NCBI RefSeq assembly: GCF_019218285.1
Contig: NZ_JAHUZG010000001.1
Location: 558,001-622,000 of the forward strand
DNA length: 64,000 nt
Reading direction: 5' to 3'
DNA from: Antarctobacter sediminis
Lineage (GTDB): Bacteria > Pseudomonadota > Alphaproteobacteria > Rhodobacterales > Rhodobacteraceae
The notes under the pieces were generated by a model. The model saw only the letters and a list, made by a program, of their open reading frames with translations, searched no databases and was not told the origin of the DNA. This document shows, one piece after another, positions 52,558-61,056 of this stretch. Position numbers and translations under genes: made by a program. The first letter of the stretch is position 1. Each line of letters starts with the position of its first letter.

Positions 52558-52809
52558 ATGGGACGTTTATCCCTTTTGACCTTTTTCCTTGTCAGCAGCA
52601 CAGCCTTCGCGCAGCCCGATCAACCCAGCCCGATGGAACGGCTTGACCAGTTCCGGACCGCGCAGGCATTTGATTGTCGCAACGTCAGTTGCAAGCGGCT
52701 GCGATCATGTGCCGAGGCCTGTTACAAGCTACTGCAATGCGGGCAGAGCAAGCGGGATGGCGACAAGGACGGCATCCCCTGCGAAAACCTGTGCAAGCGG
52801 CGCTGCTAG
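52558..52809 (+). CDS. Small secreted Cys-rich protein with excalibur-like motif
   Basis: 83 residues: signal peptide (MGRLSLLTFFLVSSTAFA), then nine Cys. The C-terminal DGDKDGIPCENLCKRRC matches the excalibur calcium-binding signature (DxDxDGxxCE). Earlier CRNVSCKRLRSCAEACYKLL suggests disulfide bonding. It is probably extracellular or periplasmic. A CtrA-type box lies just upstream. Confidence 0.75.
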   Translation: MGRLSLLTFFLVSSTAFAQPDQPSPMERLDQFRTAQAFDCRNVSCKRLRSCAEACYKLLQCGQSKRDGDKDGIPCENLCKRRC

Positions 52810-52815
52810 TCAGCC

Positions 52816-53232
52816 TCAGAACGGCGAGCCCGGCACCGCTCCCAGTTGCCGTTTCACGGCATCCACGTCGCCCAGAACCCAAAGCTCGGACAGTTTGCCC
52901 TTGGCGATCGTGAAAAAGGCGGCACCGGCCCATTCGATTTCCTTGTGGGTTGGCGCGACGCCGAAGAACGTGCCGCGATGTTTGCCGCGAAAGGTCATCC
53001 GGGCGGCGACCCGGTCGCCGGTGCAAACCATGTCCTCGATTGTGCAGGTGTAATTCCCAAGGGCCGCGTGGACGTCATCGACGTAATCAAGGAACCCGGC
53101 AAGGCCACGCTTTTCCGGTCCGAGCGATCCGCGAAACCGAAAATCCGAGGCGATGATGTCACGGGCCGTGTCATGATCGCGCCGGTTCCAGACATCTGCG
53201 TAAAAGCGCTCGACCAAGTCTTTTGGTGTCAT
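52816..53232 (-). CDS. SnoaL-like ester cyclase-fold protein
   Basis: 138 residues of the NTF2/SnoaL fold: LVERFYADVWNRRDHDTARD, FRGSLGPEKRGLAGFLDYV, and a C-terminal IEWAGAAFFTIAKGKLSELW. ATG 53232 was chosen over the longer frame to 53289. Such proteins isomerise or hydrolyse small molecules; the substrate is unknown. It lies beyond the terminator of the methyltransferase operon, so it is separately expressed. Confidence 0.75.
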   Translation of the reverse strand: MTPKDLVERFYADVWNRRDHDTARDIIASDFRFRGSLGPEKRGLAGFLDYVDDVHAALGNYTCTIEDMVCTGDRVAARMTFRGKHRGTFFGVAPTHKEIEWAGAAFFTIAKGKLSELWVLGDVDAVKRQLGAVPGSPF

Positions 53233-53284
53233 TTCTGTTTCCCGGTTGGTGAGGTTTCTCCGCCGTGGCAGAGGCGGCGCGCAA

Positions 53285-53318
53285 AGCAAAAAAGGCCCGG
53301 TGTGAAACCGGGCCTTTT
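53285..53318 (-). terminator. Strong intrinsic terminator of the methyltransferase operon
   Basis: A 10-bp stem AAAGGCCCGG/CCGGGCCTTT (53291-53300/53308-53317). On the minus strand it runs into TTTTTTGCTTTG; on the plus strand TTTTCG follows, so it may work in both directions. Confidence 0.85.
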
Positions 53319-53336
53319 CGTGTTGGGTTACGCGGC

Positions 53337-54413
53337 TCAGGCGCGGCGGCGACGGCCACCGCCACGGCGGCCCCGGCCACCTTCGCCATCGGCGGACGGC
53401 GGTTTGTTGAAGGCGATCCAGTTGGCGCCGCCCTCGTCGTTGTTGGTCAGGAAGTTGGCAGCGCGGATCGCTTCCATTTCCTTGCCGGCGCGCGGTTTGG
53501 TCGATCCCATGCCAAAAAGCGTGACAAAGGTTTCGTCGTCCATGTCCTCGGGGAGGATGATGCCAGCCGCGGCCACTTCGGCCTTTTTCTCGGCAATTTT
53601 GGTGGCGTTGATCGGCAGGGCGACCGGGTTCATGATCGCCGAAGTCATGCCTGCGCCCATGGCCATCGGCAGAAAGGCGTTGTTGATGCCGTGACGGTTG
53701 GGCAGGCCAAAAGAGATATTCGACGCACCGCAGGTGGTGTTGACGCCCAGTTCCTCACGCAGGCGACGGACGAGGGTAAAGACCTGAAGCCCGGCGGTGC
53801 CCATTGCGCCAATCGGCATGACCAGCGGGTCAACCACGATGTCATGCGCGGGAATGCCGTAATCGGCGGCGCGCTCGACGATCTTTTTCGCCACCGCAAA
53901 GCGGACTTCGGGATCTTCGGAAATGCCGGTATCGTCGTTCGAGATCGCCACAACGGGCACATTGTATTTCTTGACCAGCGGCAGCACCATTTCAAGGCGT
54001 TCTTCTTCGCCGGTGACCGAGTTCAGCAGCGGACGGCCCTCGGCGGCGGCAAGGCCGTTTTCCAGCGCGCCGGGGACCGAACTGTCGATGCACAGGGGGA
54101 CGTCGACGGTTTTTTGGACCACTTCTACAAGCTGCTTCATCAGCGTCGGTTCGACAAAGTTGTTGTCCGCATAGCGCGGGTCTTCGGCCATTTTGTTGGA
54201 GAAGACGGCGCCCGAGTTGATGTCCAGCACTGTGGCACCCGCGGCGACCTGCGCAAGCGCGTCCGCTTCGACGCGGCTGAAATCGCCAGCTTCCAGTTCG
54301 ACGTTCAGGATCTTGCGGCCCGTGGGGTTGATCCGTTCACCGATCACGCAGAACGGTTCGTCAAAGCCGATGACGGCGGTTTTTGTTTTCGACTCGACGA
54401 TGGTGCGGGTCAT
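53337..54413 (-). CDS. Methyltetrahydrofolate:corrinoid methyltransferase-type protein
   Basis: 358 residues of the pterin-binding (DHPS-like) fold: FCVIGERINPTGRKILN (25-40 region), VLDINSGAVFSN, PLCIDSSVPGALENGL, VVAISNDDTGI, HDIVVDPLVMPIGAM and TTCGASNISFGLPNR. It moves methyl groups between methyl-THF and a corrinoid protein. The last 17 residues are an Arg/Gly-rich basic tail (RGRRGGGRRRRA), unusual for the family. ATG 54413 overlaps the HAD stop by ATGA. No corrinoid protein gene is adjacent. Confidence 0.85.
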   Translation of the reverse strand: MTRTIVESKTKTAVIGFDEPFCVIGERINPTGRKILNVELEAGDFSRVEADALAQVAAGATVLDINSGAVFSNKMAEDPRYADNNFVEPTLMKQLVEVVQKTVDVPLCIDSSVPGALENGLAAAEGRPLLNSVTGEEERLEMVLPLVKKYNVPVVAISNDDTGISEDPEVRFAVAKKIVERAADYGIPAHDIVVDPLVMPIGAMGTAGLQVFTLVRRLREELGVNTTCGASNISFGLPNRHGINNAFLPMAMGAGMTSAIMNPVALPINATKIAEKKAEVAAAGIILPEDMDDETFVTLFGMGSTKPRAGKEMEAIRAANFLTNNDEGGANWIAFNKPPSADGEGGRGRRGGGRRRRA

Positions 54414-55078
54414 TGAACTGGCTCTCCTGTCAGGCGCGCTAGGATTGTTTCCAGCGCGGGGTCGTTGAAATCTGCAATTGTGTCTCGTGCGCCATGGGCG
54501 CGCAGGTCTGTATCCGAAAGGCCGGAGCGGACCCCGACGGTGTAAGCACCGGACCCTGCTGCCGCGCGCAGGCCCGAGGCGCTGTCCTCGAAGGCGACGG
54601 CCTGTTCCGGGGCTACGTCCAGCGCGCGCATGGCGGCCAGATAAGGCTCCGGGTCGGGTTTTCCGCGCGCGCATTCTTCGCCGATAATCAGCAACTCGAA
54701 AGCATCGCGCAGACCCACGGCACCCAGCATCGCCTCGGCGTTCAGCCGGTTGGCGTTGGTCACAACCGCCAGCGCCCATCCTTCGGCGCGGGCCCGTTCG
54801 ATCAGCGCCTCGACACCCGGCATGGCCGGGTAGGGACGGGGCAGGCGGTCGCGGAACTGTGCCTCCTTGAGGTCGGACAGGCCCTGCGGATCTTCGAGCT
54901 CGGGCAGGAACTCGGCAAAGAAATCCGTGTTCAGCCGCCCGTGGACATGCGCCATGTAAAAGGACTCGGTCACCTTGATGCCATAGGGCTGCATCAGGTC
55001 GACAAAGACCTCCCGATGAATGTCATCGGTCATCAACATGGTGCCGTCCAGATCGAACAGCAGGGCCGGTCGCGTCAT
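54410..55078 (-). CDS. HAD-family phosphatase
   Basis: 222 residues of the beta-phosphoglucomutase/phosphatase type: LLFDLDGTMLMTDDIHRE (motif I, both Asp), VVTNANRLNAEAML (motif II Thr), KPDPEPYLAAM (Lys) and VAFEDSASGLRAA (motif IV). It lies in the MetF-methyltransferase operon, four bases after MetF and overlapping the methyltransferase. Substrate unknown. Confidence 0.88.
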   Translation of the reverse strand: MTRPALLFDLDGTMLMTDDIHREVFVDLMQPYGIKVTESFYMAHVHGRLNTDFFAEFLPELEDPQGLSDLKEAQFRDRLPRPYPAMPGVEALIERARAEGWALAVVTNANRLNAEAMLGAVGLRDAFELLIIGEECARGKPDPEPYLAAMRALDVAPEQAVAFEDSASGLRAAAGSGAYTVGVRSGLSDTDLRAHGARDTIADFNDPALETILARLTGEPVQ

Positions 55079-55082
55079 GTCC

Positions 55083-56012
55083 TCAGCCGTGCGCCGCAGC
55101 GGGGCGGGCGTTTTCGCCGCCGTTGTTGATCGCCCATTCCGCGTTGGTCTTGATGCCGCCCAGCGGGAAGAAATGGACCTGCTCGATGTTGAAGTCCGGG
55201 TTTGCGGCCTTGTGCGCGGCCAGCTGTTCCAGAACCTCGGTCGGCTCGTAAGGCAGAAGCAGCTTGGACACGTCCATCGCGCGTTTCTGCAGAACCTTGA
55301 GCGAAGGGCCGACGCCGCAGGCGATGGCGAACTTGATCAGGGTTTGCAGCTTGGCCGGACCGGCGATGCCGATATGAACGGGCAGGTGGATGCCCTCGGC
55401 GGTCAGCCGGTTGGCCCAGTCGATGATCGGACCGGCGTCAAAGGCGAACTGCGTGGCCAGCGCCATCTGCGCGTCCGTCCGTTCCGAGAAGGACTGTTTC
55501 CAGCGCAGCGCCTCCATCACGACCTCGTCGCCGCCGTTGGGGTCAATGTCCTTGTTGCCCTCGGGGTGGCCGGCCACGTGCAGGCGCTTGAAGCCCGCCT
55601 TGTCGAAGAGGCCGGTTTCCATGAGCTGCATGGACGAGTGGAAATCGCCGTGCGGATTGGTGACGCCACCGGCCAGCAGCAGCGCCTGTTCGACGCCGGC
55701 CTCACCCTGGTACATGGCGATCCAGTTTTCCAGCGTGGCGGTATCTTTGATGATGCGGGCCGGGAAATGCGGCATGACGTTGAAGCCGTCCGCCGAGAGG
55801 CGCTTGGCCGTATCAACCATTTCCTCGATCGGGGTGCCCTCGATATGGGCGATGTAGACGCGGGTGCCCTCGGGCAGCAGCGCGCGGAAATCCTCGACCT
55901 TGGCGGCGGTGCGCGGCATCACCTCGATCGAGTAATTGGCCATGAAGGCCTCGAGGTCGGGGTTGCCGGTCCGCGGGGCGGTGTCGCGCTTGCGGAAGTT
56001 CAAGAGGGCCAT
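55083..56012 (-). CDS. Methylenetetrahydrofolate-reductase-like protein
   Basis: 309 residues with MetF-type TIM-barrel features: YSIEVMPRTAAKVEDF, YIAHIEGTPIEEM, ALLLAGGVTNPHGDF, ATQFAFDAGPIIDWANRL and PVHIGIAGPAKLQTLIKFA. It presumably interconverts methyl- and methylene-THF. ATG 56012 was chosen (GGAG six bases upstream) rather than 56033. Its sequence is distinct from housekeeping MetF; the neighbours suggest a role in oxidising methyl groups delivered by the methyltransferase. Confidence 0.83.
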   Translation of the reverse strand: MALLNFRKRDTAPRTGNPDLEAFMANYSIEVMPRTAAKVEDFRALLPEGTRVYIAHIEGTPIEEMVDTAKRLSADGFNVMPHFPARIIKDTATLENWIAMYQGEAGVEQALLLAGGVTNPHGDFHSSMQLMETGLFDKAGFKRLHVAGHPEGNKDIDPNGGDEVVMEALRWKQSFSERTDAQMALATQFAFDAGPIIDWANRLTAEGIHLPVHIGIAGPAKLQTLIKFAIACGVGPSLKVLQKRAMDVSKLLLPYEPTEVLEQLAAHKAANPDFNIEQVHFFPLGGIKTNAEWAINNGGENARPAAAHG

Positions 56013-56048
56013 CAGCGTCTCCTTCAGGGTCATGTCGGGGGCAGGGCC

Positions 56049-56345
56049 TCAGGCCCAGCCGTCGTTGGCAATAAGCGCCTTGATGCGCTCGGCGTCGAAT
56101 TCGGCCTCCAGCCGCGCGGCGGCGGCATTGGCGGCTTCCTGGGGATCGCCCTCGACCGTCCCCGAGGCCACCTTGCGCCATTCGGCAAGATAGGCGTCGG
56201 TTTCGGCGGCGCCGGTCTTCATTGCGGCACGGTCGATGGCCTGTTCGAACCGCTCGGGCAGCTGGACCTTGGCGCCGCGACGGCCCTTGCCCACGATGAC
56301 CTGTGCGGGGATGTCGCGCCAGTAGACGATGGTCAGCTCTGCCAT
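56049..56345 (-). CDS. 'Virulence factor' domain small protein
   Basis: 98 residues (LTIVYWRDIPAQVIVGKGRR, then VQLPERFEQAIDRAAMKTG). It matches a small domain family labelled 'virulence factor' that sits beside MetF/methyltransferase genes in roseobacters (recalled). It is the first gene of the operon, 36 bp ahead of the MetF-like gene. Biochemical role unknown; the label should not be read as pathogenicity. Confidence 0.7.
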   Translation of the reverse strand: MAELTIVYWRDIPAQVIVGKGRRGAKVQLPERFEQAIDRAAMKTGAAETDAYLAEWRKVASGTVEGDPQEAANAAAARLEAEFDAERIKALIANDGWA

Positions 56346-56578
56346 GGGTCCGATTCCCTTGTTCCTTCATGACTCTTTACGCGTGGTGCGCGTCTGGTAT
56401 GGGTCGGTTTTCGACTTGTCCCGCACCATGCGCGACAGCTTAGGCGGTGCGAGTGCGGGTTCCAACCGCCACGGAGACCAGAAGTTTTCAGCATCTAGAT
56501 GAGGAAAATTAAGGTTTCTGCCCGATTCCTGCCATATGCCCTTGGTAGGGCCGGTATGCGTTACGAAAGGAAAAACTG

Positions 56579-57271
56579 TTGGTCATTGCCGTCGATGCCT
56601 GGAAACTTGCCTATGTCGCCTTGCCCAAGGCGGGGTGTTCCTCGGTGAAACAGGCCTTGGCGATGCTGGATCCCTGGGTGATCGTGCCGGATCAGCCCGA
56701 TGTGCAGACGTGGCACCAGATCTATCAGACACGGCGGTTCAACGGCGCGCTTTGGGCGCAATATTCAGATTTCTTTCGGTTCTGCGTGGTCCGCGATCCC
56801 GCGAAACGGCTGATGTCCTGTTACACGGATATTGTCGTCAAGCGGCGCGCGCTGAAGGACAGTCCGCGGGTCCGCGCGGCCAGCGGCCTGCCGCTGGATC
56901 CCGATCCCGATACGTTCTTCATGCGTTTGTCGCGCTATCGTCGCAAATCCTCGATTGTGAAACATCACGTTCTTGGCGCAGAGCTTTTCCTTGGCCCTGA
57001 CCTGCGGGCGAATTTCGACCGGGTTTACCGAACCAGTGAACTGGGCCAACTGGCCTGCGACCTCTCGCGACAAACGGGGGAAACGGTGACGATGCCGCAT
57101 GCCAATTCCAGCGGTGGCAAACTGTCGATTTTCGATCTTGAGGGGCGCACCATCGACCGGCTGCGTCCGCTACTGGAAGATCAATACGACTACCTTGCGG
57201 ACTACTTCACCAATCCACTGGGGGCGAAGATACATGATGCTTGCGCGATCCCGGAACGGCGCGTATCGTGA
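56579..57271 (+). CDS. Sulfotransferase-like protein
   Basis: 230 residues. LAYVALPKAGCSSVKQAL near residues 10-27 is a 5'-phosphosulfate-binding loop of the type 2 family (usual 'PKxGxTS'), and FCVVRDPAKRLMSCY is the 3'-phosphate motif. I accept the TTG start at 56579 because AAGGA lies eight bases upstream. It probably transfers sulfate to a surface glycan. It lies 33 bp ahead of ppx. Confidence 0.75.
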   Translation: MVIAVDAWKLAYVALPKAGCSSVKQALAMLDPWVIVPDQPDVQTWHQIYQTRRFNGALWAQYSDFFRFCVVRDPAKRLMSCYTDIVVKRRALKDSPRVRAASGLPLDPDPDTFFMRLSRYRRKSSIVKHHVLGAELFLGPDLRANFDRVYRTSELGQLACDLSRQTGETVTMPHANSSGGKLSIFDLEGRTIDRLRPLLEDQYDYLADYFTNPLGAKIHDACAIPERRVS

Positions 57272-57303
57272 AGGCAAGTTGATCTCGGAAAAGGCGCAAC
57301 ATC

Positions 57304-58416
57304 ATGGCGCCAAAGCGTCCCAAGGCTGCGGGCGCTTTCCCGAAACCGGTCGAGAGCCCCGCGCCGTCAAGGCCAGATCCCAACGCGCTCTATGCCGCTC
57401 TGGATCTGGGTACAAATAGTTGCCGCATGCTGATTGCCCAGCCGAAGGGCAGCCAGTTCCATGTGGTTGATAGTTTCTCAAAGTCTGTCCAGCTGGGACA
57501 TGGGCTTGAGAAAACTGGCCGACTAAGCCGGGCGTCCATGGGGCGCACCGTATCGGCCCTGCACGTATGCAGACAAAAGATCGAACGTCACAAGGTCACG
57601 CGCATGCGTCTTGTGGCCACCGAGGCATGCCGCAGGGCGCGCAACGCCCGCGAATTCATCCGGCATATCAAGCGGGAAACCGGGCTGAAGATGGAAATCA
57701 TCCAGCCCGAGGAAGAAGCGCGTCTTGCCGTGATTTCCTGCGCACCGCTGGTGTCTACCAAGACCGAACAGCTTTTGGTGGTGGATATTGGCGGCGGGTC
57801 GACGGAGCTGGTCTGGATCGACCTCAGCAAAGTGGCGCCACGGGATCGCCCGCGTGCAATCATGCGGCTGCATGCCGGGTTTCATCCTCCGGACAGCCCG
57901 TTCCCCTCGGCCAAGGTGGTGGACTGGATCAGCGTTCCGCTGGGGGTGGCGACGCTGCGCGACCAATTTTCGGACGTGATGGATGATGCCGCCCGATATG
58001 CCTTGATGAGCTGGTATTTCGAGGAAAACCTGTCTGAATTCGCGCCGTATCAAGATGAACAGGCGCGAGAGGGTTTCCAGATTGTCGGCACCTCCGGCAC
58101 GGTGACGACGGTCGCCGCCTCGCATCTGGGGTTGCGCCGTTACGACCGGACCAAGGTGGACGGTCTGCGCATGTCTTCGGACCAGATCGAGTCGGTGATC
58201 CAGCGCTATCTGGAAATGGGACCGGCGGGCCGCCGCAAGGATCCTCGGATCGGGCCGGACCGCCACGCGCTGATCATGAGCGGCAGCGCCATTCTTCAGG
58301 CCCTGTTGCGGATCTGGCCGACGGATCGGTTGTCGGTCGCCGACCGTGGCCTGCGCGAAGGATTGCTTTACGCCCAGATGTCAGCCGACGGCGTTCTGGA
58401 GGATGGGCCCCTGTAA
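57304..58416 (+). CDS. Exopolyphosphatase/guanosine pentaphosphate phosphatase family
   Basis: 370 residues of the ASKHA fold: ALYAALDLGTNSCRMLIAQ (phosphate 1 loop), ATEACRRARNAREF, QPEEEARLA (catalytic Glu), VVDIGGGSTELVW (phosphate 2) and IVGTSGTVTTVAA. At 370 residues it is the short two-domain form without the C-terminal HD domain of E. coli Ppx. It degrades polyphosphate or pppGpp. Its stop lies in a hairpin. Confidence 0.92.
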   Translation: MAPKRPKAAGAFPKPVESPAPSRPDPNALYAALDLGTNSCRMLIAQPKGSQFHVVDSFSKSVQLGHGLEKTGRLSRASMGRTVSALHVCRQKIERHKVTRMRLVATEACRRARNAREFIRHIKRETGLKMEIIQPEEEARLAVISCAPLVSTKTEQLLVVDIGGGSTELVWIDLSKVAPRDRPRAIMRLHAGFHPPDSPFPSAKVVDWISVPLGVATLRDQFSDVMDDAARYALMSWYFEENLSEFAPYQDEQAREGFQIVGTSGTVTTVAASHLGLRRYDRTKVDGLRMSSDQIESVIQRYLEMGPAGRRKDPRIGPDRHALIMSGSAILQALLRIWPTDRLSVADRGLREGLLYAQMSADGVLEDGPL

Positions 58417-58426
58417 AGGCCCATCC
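58401..58426 (+). terminator. Hairpin spanning the ppx/gppA stop
   Basis: GGATGGGCC (58401-58409) pairs with GGCCCATCC (58418-58426), enclosing the stop TAA in the loop. No T-run follows. Confidence 0.5.
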
Positions 58427-58447
58427 GGTGCGTTACAGGCCGCCGCG

Positions 58448-58795
58448 TCAGGCGCGGGTGCGCAGCAATTCGTCGAAACCGCCAAATATCATGCGCTTGC
58501 CGTCAAAAGGCATTTCGAATTGCGGTTCGTCGTTCATCATCTTGGCCCAGCCCGCATCGCGGACCTCTTTTGACGGCCAGACGATGTATCCGGCCGCAAC
58601 GCTTTCGCCCGCCTCCAGCTTGACCGCCAGTGGCAGGGAGGTCAGTTCGCCCTCTGGCACATCGCTGGGCCAGAGGTCGACGACCTCGCTTGCGCCAAAG
58701 CCGATGAACATCTCATGCGTGGTTTTGACAAAGGCGTCATAGTCCGCACGTTTGGCATCAAGGACCGGGGCAAGAAAAATATCGTAATAGGGCAT
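58448..58795 (-). CDS. DUF1428 (YbaA-like) protein
   Basis: 115 residues closely resembling E. coli YbaA: DLWPSDVPEGELTSLPLAVK, WPSKEVRDAGWAKMMNDE and MPFDGKRMIFGGFDELL. It is a dimeric alpha/beta-barrel-like fold; function unknown. ATG 58795 (MPYYD) was chosen over 58807. Confidence 0.88.
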   Translation of the reverse strand: MPYYDIFLAPVLDAKRADYDAFVKTTHEMFIGFGASEVVDLWPSDVPEGELTSLPLAVKLEAGESVAAGYIVWPSKEVRDAGWAKMMNDEPQFEMPFDGKRMIFGGFDELLRTRA

Positions 58796-58925
58796 CACAG
58801 CCTCCACCTGTTCGCAATGCCTGACGCTAACACGGCTGTGACGTCAGGCGAGTAACAATCGGCAGCGGGTGGTTGCCGGGCGGCGGTGCTTTGGCGTATG
58901 GCTTTGGTTCCGTCACAGGAAGCGT

Positions 58926-59663
58926 ATGGATATGGCTAAGACACCTACCGGCAAAGGTTCGAGCAGCAAGAACACCTCGGGGCGCGGGCAACGCGACCTG
59001 AAGGTCAAGGTCAAGACAGCGCGCGGGCGCAAGCTGTCCTCGACCCGCTGGCTGCAACGGCAGTTGAACGATCCCTACGTCAAGCGCGCCAAGGATGAGG
59101 GGTTTCGTGGACGCGCGGCCTTCAAGATCCTTGAGATCGACGAAAAATACCGTTTTCTCGTGCCCGGGGCGCGGGTGGTCGATCTGGGCTGTGCTCCGGG
59201 TGGCTGGTGTCAGGTGGCTGTGCCGCGCGTCAACGCGCTTGGCGACAGGCCGGGCAAGGCGCAGGGTTTTGTTCTGGGGGTCGATCTGCAAGAGGTCGAA
59301 CCGATTGCCGGGGCCGAAATTCACCAGCTTGATTTCATGGAAGACGGAGCCGACGACAAGGTAAAGGCGTGGTTGGGCGGCAAGGCCCATGTGGTCATGT
59401 CCGATATGGCCGCGGCCTCGTCCGGGCACAAACAGACAGATCACCTGCGGATCATCGCCCTGTGCGAAGCGGCGGCACATCTGGCGTTTGACGTGCTGGA
59501 AGAGGGCGGCACCTTTGTCGCCAAAGTCTTGCAGGGCGGGGCCGAAGGCAGCCTTCAGGCCGAATTGAAACGCCGTTTTGAGAAGGTGGCCAATTTCAAA
59601 CCGCCGGCCAGCCGCTCCGACTCTTCCGAAAAATTCGTTGTCGCAACGGGGTTCCGCGGCTGA
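58926..59663 (+). CDS. rlmE: 23S rRNA (uridine-2'-O-)-methyltransferase
   Basis: 245 residues: basic Ser/Lys-rich N-terminus of about 35 residues, then FtsJ fold with [19 protein letters not shown] (first catalytic Lys), [13 protein letters not shown] (SAM loop), [18 protein letters not shown] (catalytic Asp) and FVAKVLQGG (second Lys). It methylates U2552 (E. coli numbering) in 50S maturation. ATG 58926 follows AGGA by five bases. It often follows ppx in this order. Confidence 0.94.
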   Translation: MDMAKTPTGKGSSSKNTSGRGQRDLKVKVKTARGRKLSSTRWLQRQLNDPYVKRAKDEGFRGRAAFKILEIDEKYRFLVPGARVVDLGCAPGGWCQVAVPRVNALGDRPGKAQGFVLGVDLQEVEPIAGAEIHQLDFMEDGADDKVKAWLGGKAHVVMSDMAAASSGHKQTDHLRIIALCEAAAHLAFDVLEEGGTFVAKVLQGGAEGSLQAELKRRFEKVANFKPPASRSDSSEKFVVATGFRG

Positions 59664-59992
59664 GCGAGGCGATGGCCCGGCGTTGCAGGCCGATGGCCTG
59701 TTCCTTGGTCAGCGTCTGCTCTTTAGCGGGACGCAGGTCATCGTCTGGCGGGCTCTCTTGCTGAAATAGCGAGAAGAGCCGCGCATGGCGGGCAGGGCGC
59801 AAAGGCGCCTCTTGGGATTTGTCGTCTCGCATGGTGGCCTCTCATGTGGCAGCGGGCCTTAGGGTGCGAATGTCCCTCAGCAGCGCGCTCTATGCGCGAT
59901 GAAGGCGGAAAAAACAAGTCTCCACCATGCATTTGAGGGATTGACGCCCAGTGGCTGCTTCGTCTGGATGGGCGAAACCAAGGGAGAGCGGC
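59664..59992. other. 329-bp gap between rlmE and the SGNH hydrolase gene
   Basis: A 78-codon frame on the minus strand (59596-59832, starting MRDDKSQ) overlaps the rlmE end by 68 bases and is rich in charged residues; it could be a real small gene but nothing confirms it. The promoter of the downstream three-gene operon should lie at about 59850-59980. Confidence 0.35.
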
Positions 59993-60619
59993 ATGAAAAC
60001 GATCCTGTGCTATGGCGACAGCAACACCCATGGCACCGCGCCATTGCCCGCGCCGGGTGTGGATCTGCGGCATGGCCCGGGGGACCGTTGGCCCGATGCG
60101 ATGGCGGCAGGTCTGGGGGCGGGCATCCGCGTGATCGACGAAGGGTTGCCGGGTCGCACCACGGTGCATGATGACATGGTCGAAGGCGGTATGCGCAACG
60201 GGGCGACCGTGCTGCCCGCCATTCTGCACAGCCACAAACCCATCGACGTGATGGTCCTTATGCTGGGCACCAATGACCTGAAGACCCGGTTTTCGGTCAG
60301 CGCGTGGGAAATTGCCCGGTCGGTCGAACGTCTGGGCCTGATGGCACAGGCCGAAAACGTGGTGCAAGATATCGTTCTGGTGTCCCCGGCCCCTGTCCGC
60401 GAGATCGGCGCACTGCAAGAGGTTTTCGCCGGGGCCGAAACGCGCCAGCAAGGGCTTAACGGGTTCATCGAGGCGGCGGCAAAGCGGCATGGCTGGGGGT
60501 ATGTAGATGCGGCCGCGCATGTCGAGGTTTCGCCCACGGATGGCGTGCATTGGGAGCCGGACGCGCATCGACGCTTTGGGGCGCATATGGCCATGGTTGT
60601 GGCCGGGCGGTTGGGGTGA
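59993..60619 (+). CDS. SGNH/GDSL-type hydrolase
   Basis: 208 residues: block I ILCYGDSNTHG with nucleophile Ser9, block II Gly in DEGLPGRTT, block III LMLGTNDLK, and block V Asp/His in SPTDGVHWEPDAHR. No signal peptide. This GDSNTHG subgroup includes small arylesterases and acyl-CoA thioesterases; the substrate is unknown. GGGAGAGCGGC precedes ATG 59993. Its stop overlaps the next gene's GTG (GTGA). Confidence 0.88.
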   Translation: MKTILCYGDSNTHGTAPLPAPGVDLRHGPGDRWPDAMAAGLGAGIRVIDEGLPGRTTVHDDMVEGGMRNGATVLPAILHSHKPIDVMVLMLGTNDLKTRFSVSAWEIARSVERLGLMAQAENVVQDIVLVSPAPVREIGALQEVFAGAETRQQGLNGFIEAAAKRHGWGYVDAAAHVEVSPTDGVHWEPDAHRRFGAHMAMVVAGRLG

Positions 60620-61056
60620 AGCGTCTCTGCCTGCTTTTGATGCTGGCGGGATGCGCGGCGGCGCCGGTTCCGCGCGATGTGCCGTTGCGCAATCCGACCG
60701 CGCCGGTGGCCTCGCAAGTGGATGCAACCCTGACTCGGCTGACGGGGGACTGGCGTGTCGTGCAGGGGGCCGGTGTGGCGCCGGGGTCGTCGGTGAACGT
60801 GTCTTCAAATCAGGTGTCACTGGCGGGGCAGGTTCGGACCGTGCGCGACGACGGCCAAGGGCGGCTGTCACTGGATGGCGCGCCGCTGTGGATCTACTGG
60901 ATCGACGCCGACAACCGGACGGCGGCGCTTGGCGATCCGGACGGTCGGCGGGTCTGGATCATGGATCGAACCGGACAGCCGGGCGAGCGTCTGCGTGCCG
61001 CACGCGAGATTCTTGAATGGTACGGCTATGATCTGACACGGCTGGAGGGCCTATGA
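60616..61056 (+). CDS. Lipoprotein with lipocalin-like beta domain
   Basis: 146 residues. I chose the GTG at 60616: it overlaps the upstream stop (GTGA) and opens a lipobox leader (MKRLCLLLMLAGC). The mature part starts after about 50 residues with LTGDWRVVQG and is beta-rich, like small lipocalins. It is co-transcribed with the SGNH hydrolase and the SDR, each joined by a four-base overlap. Ligand unknown. Confidence 0.72.
   Translation: MKRLCLLLMLAGCAAAPVPRDVPLRNPTAPVASQVDATLTRLTGDWRVVQGAGVAPGSSVNVSSNQVSLAGQVRTVRDDGQGRLSLDGAPLWIYWIDADNRTAALGDPDGRRVWIMDRTGQPGERLRAAREILEWYGYDLTRLEGL

Noticed and set aside
56346-56578. Cobalamin riboswitch ahead of the MetF/methyltransferase operon
   Set aside because: I could not find a B12-box-like conserved segment or the expected leader architecture in this 233-bp gap.
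59596-59832. Possible 78-codon gene antisense to the end of rlmE
   Set aside because: It overlaps a solid gene by 68 bases and matches nothing recognised.
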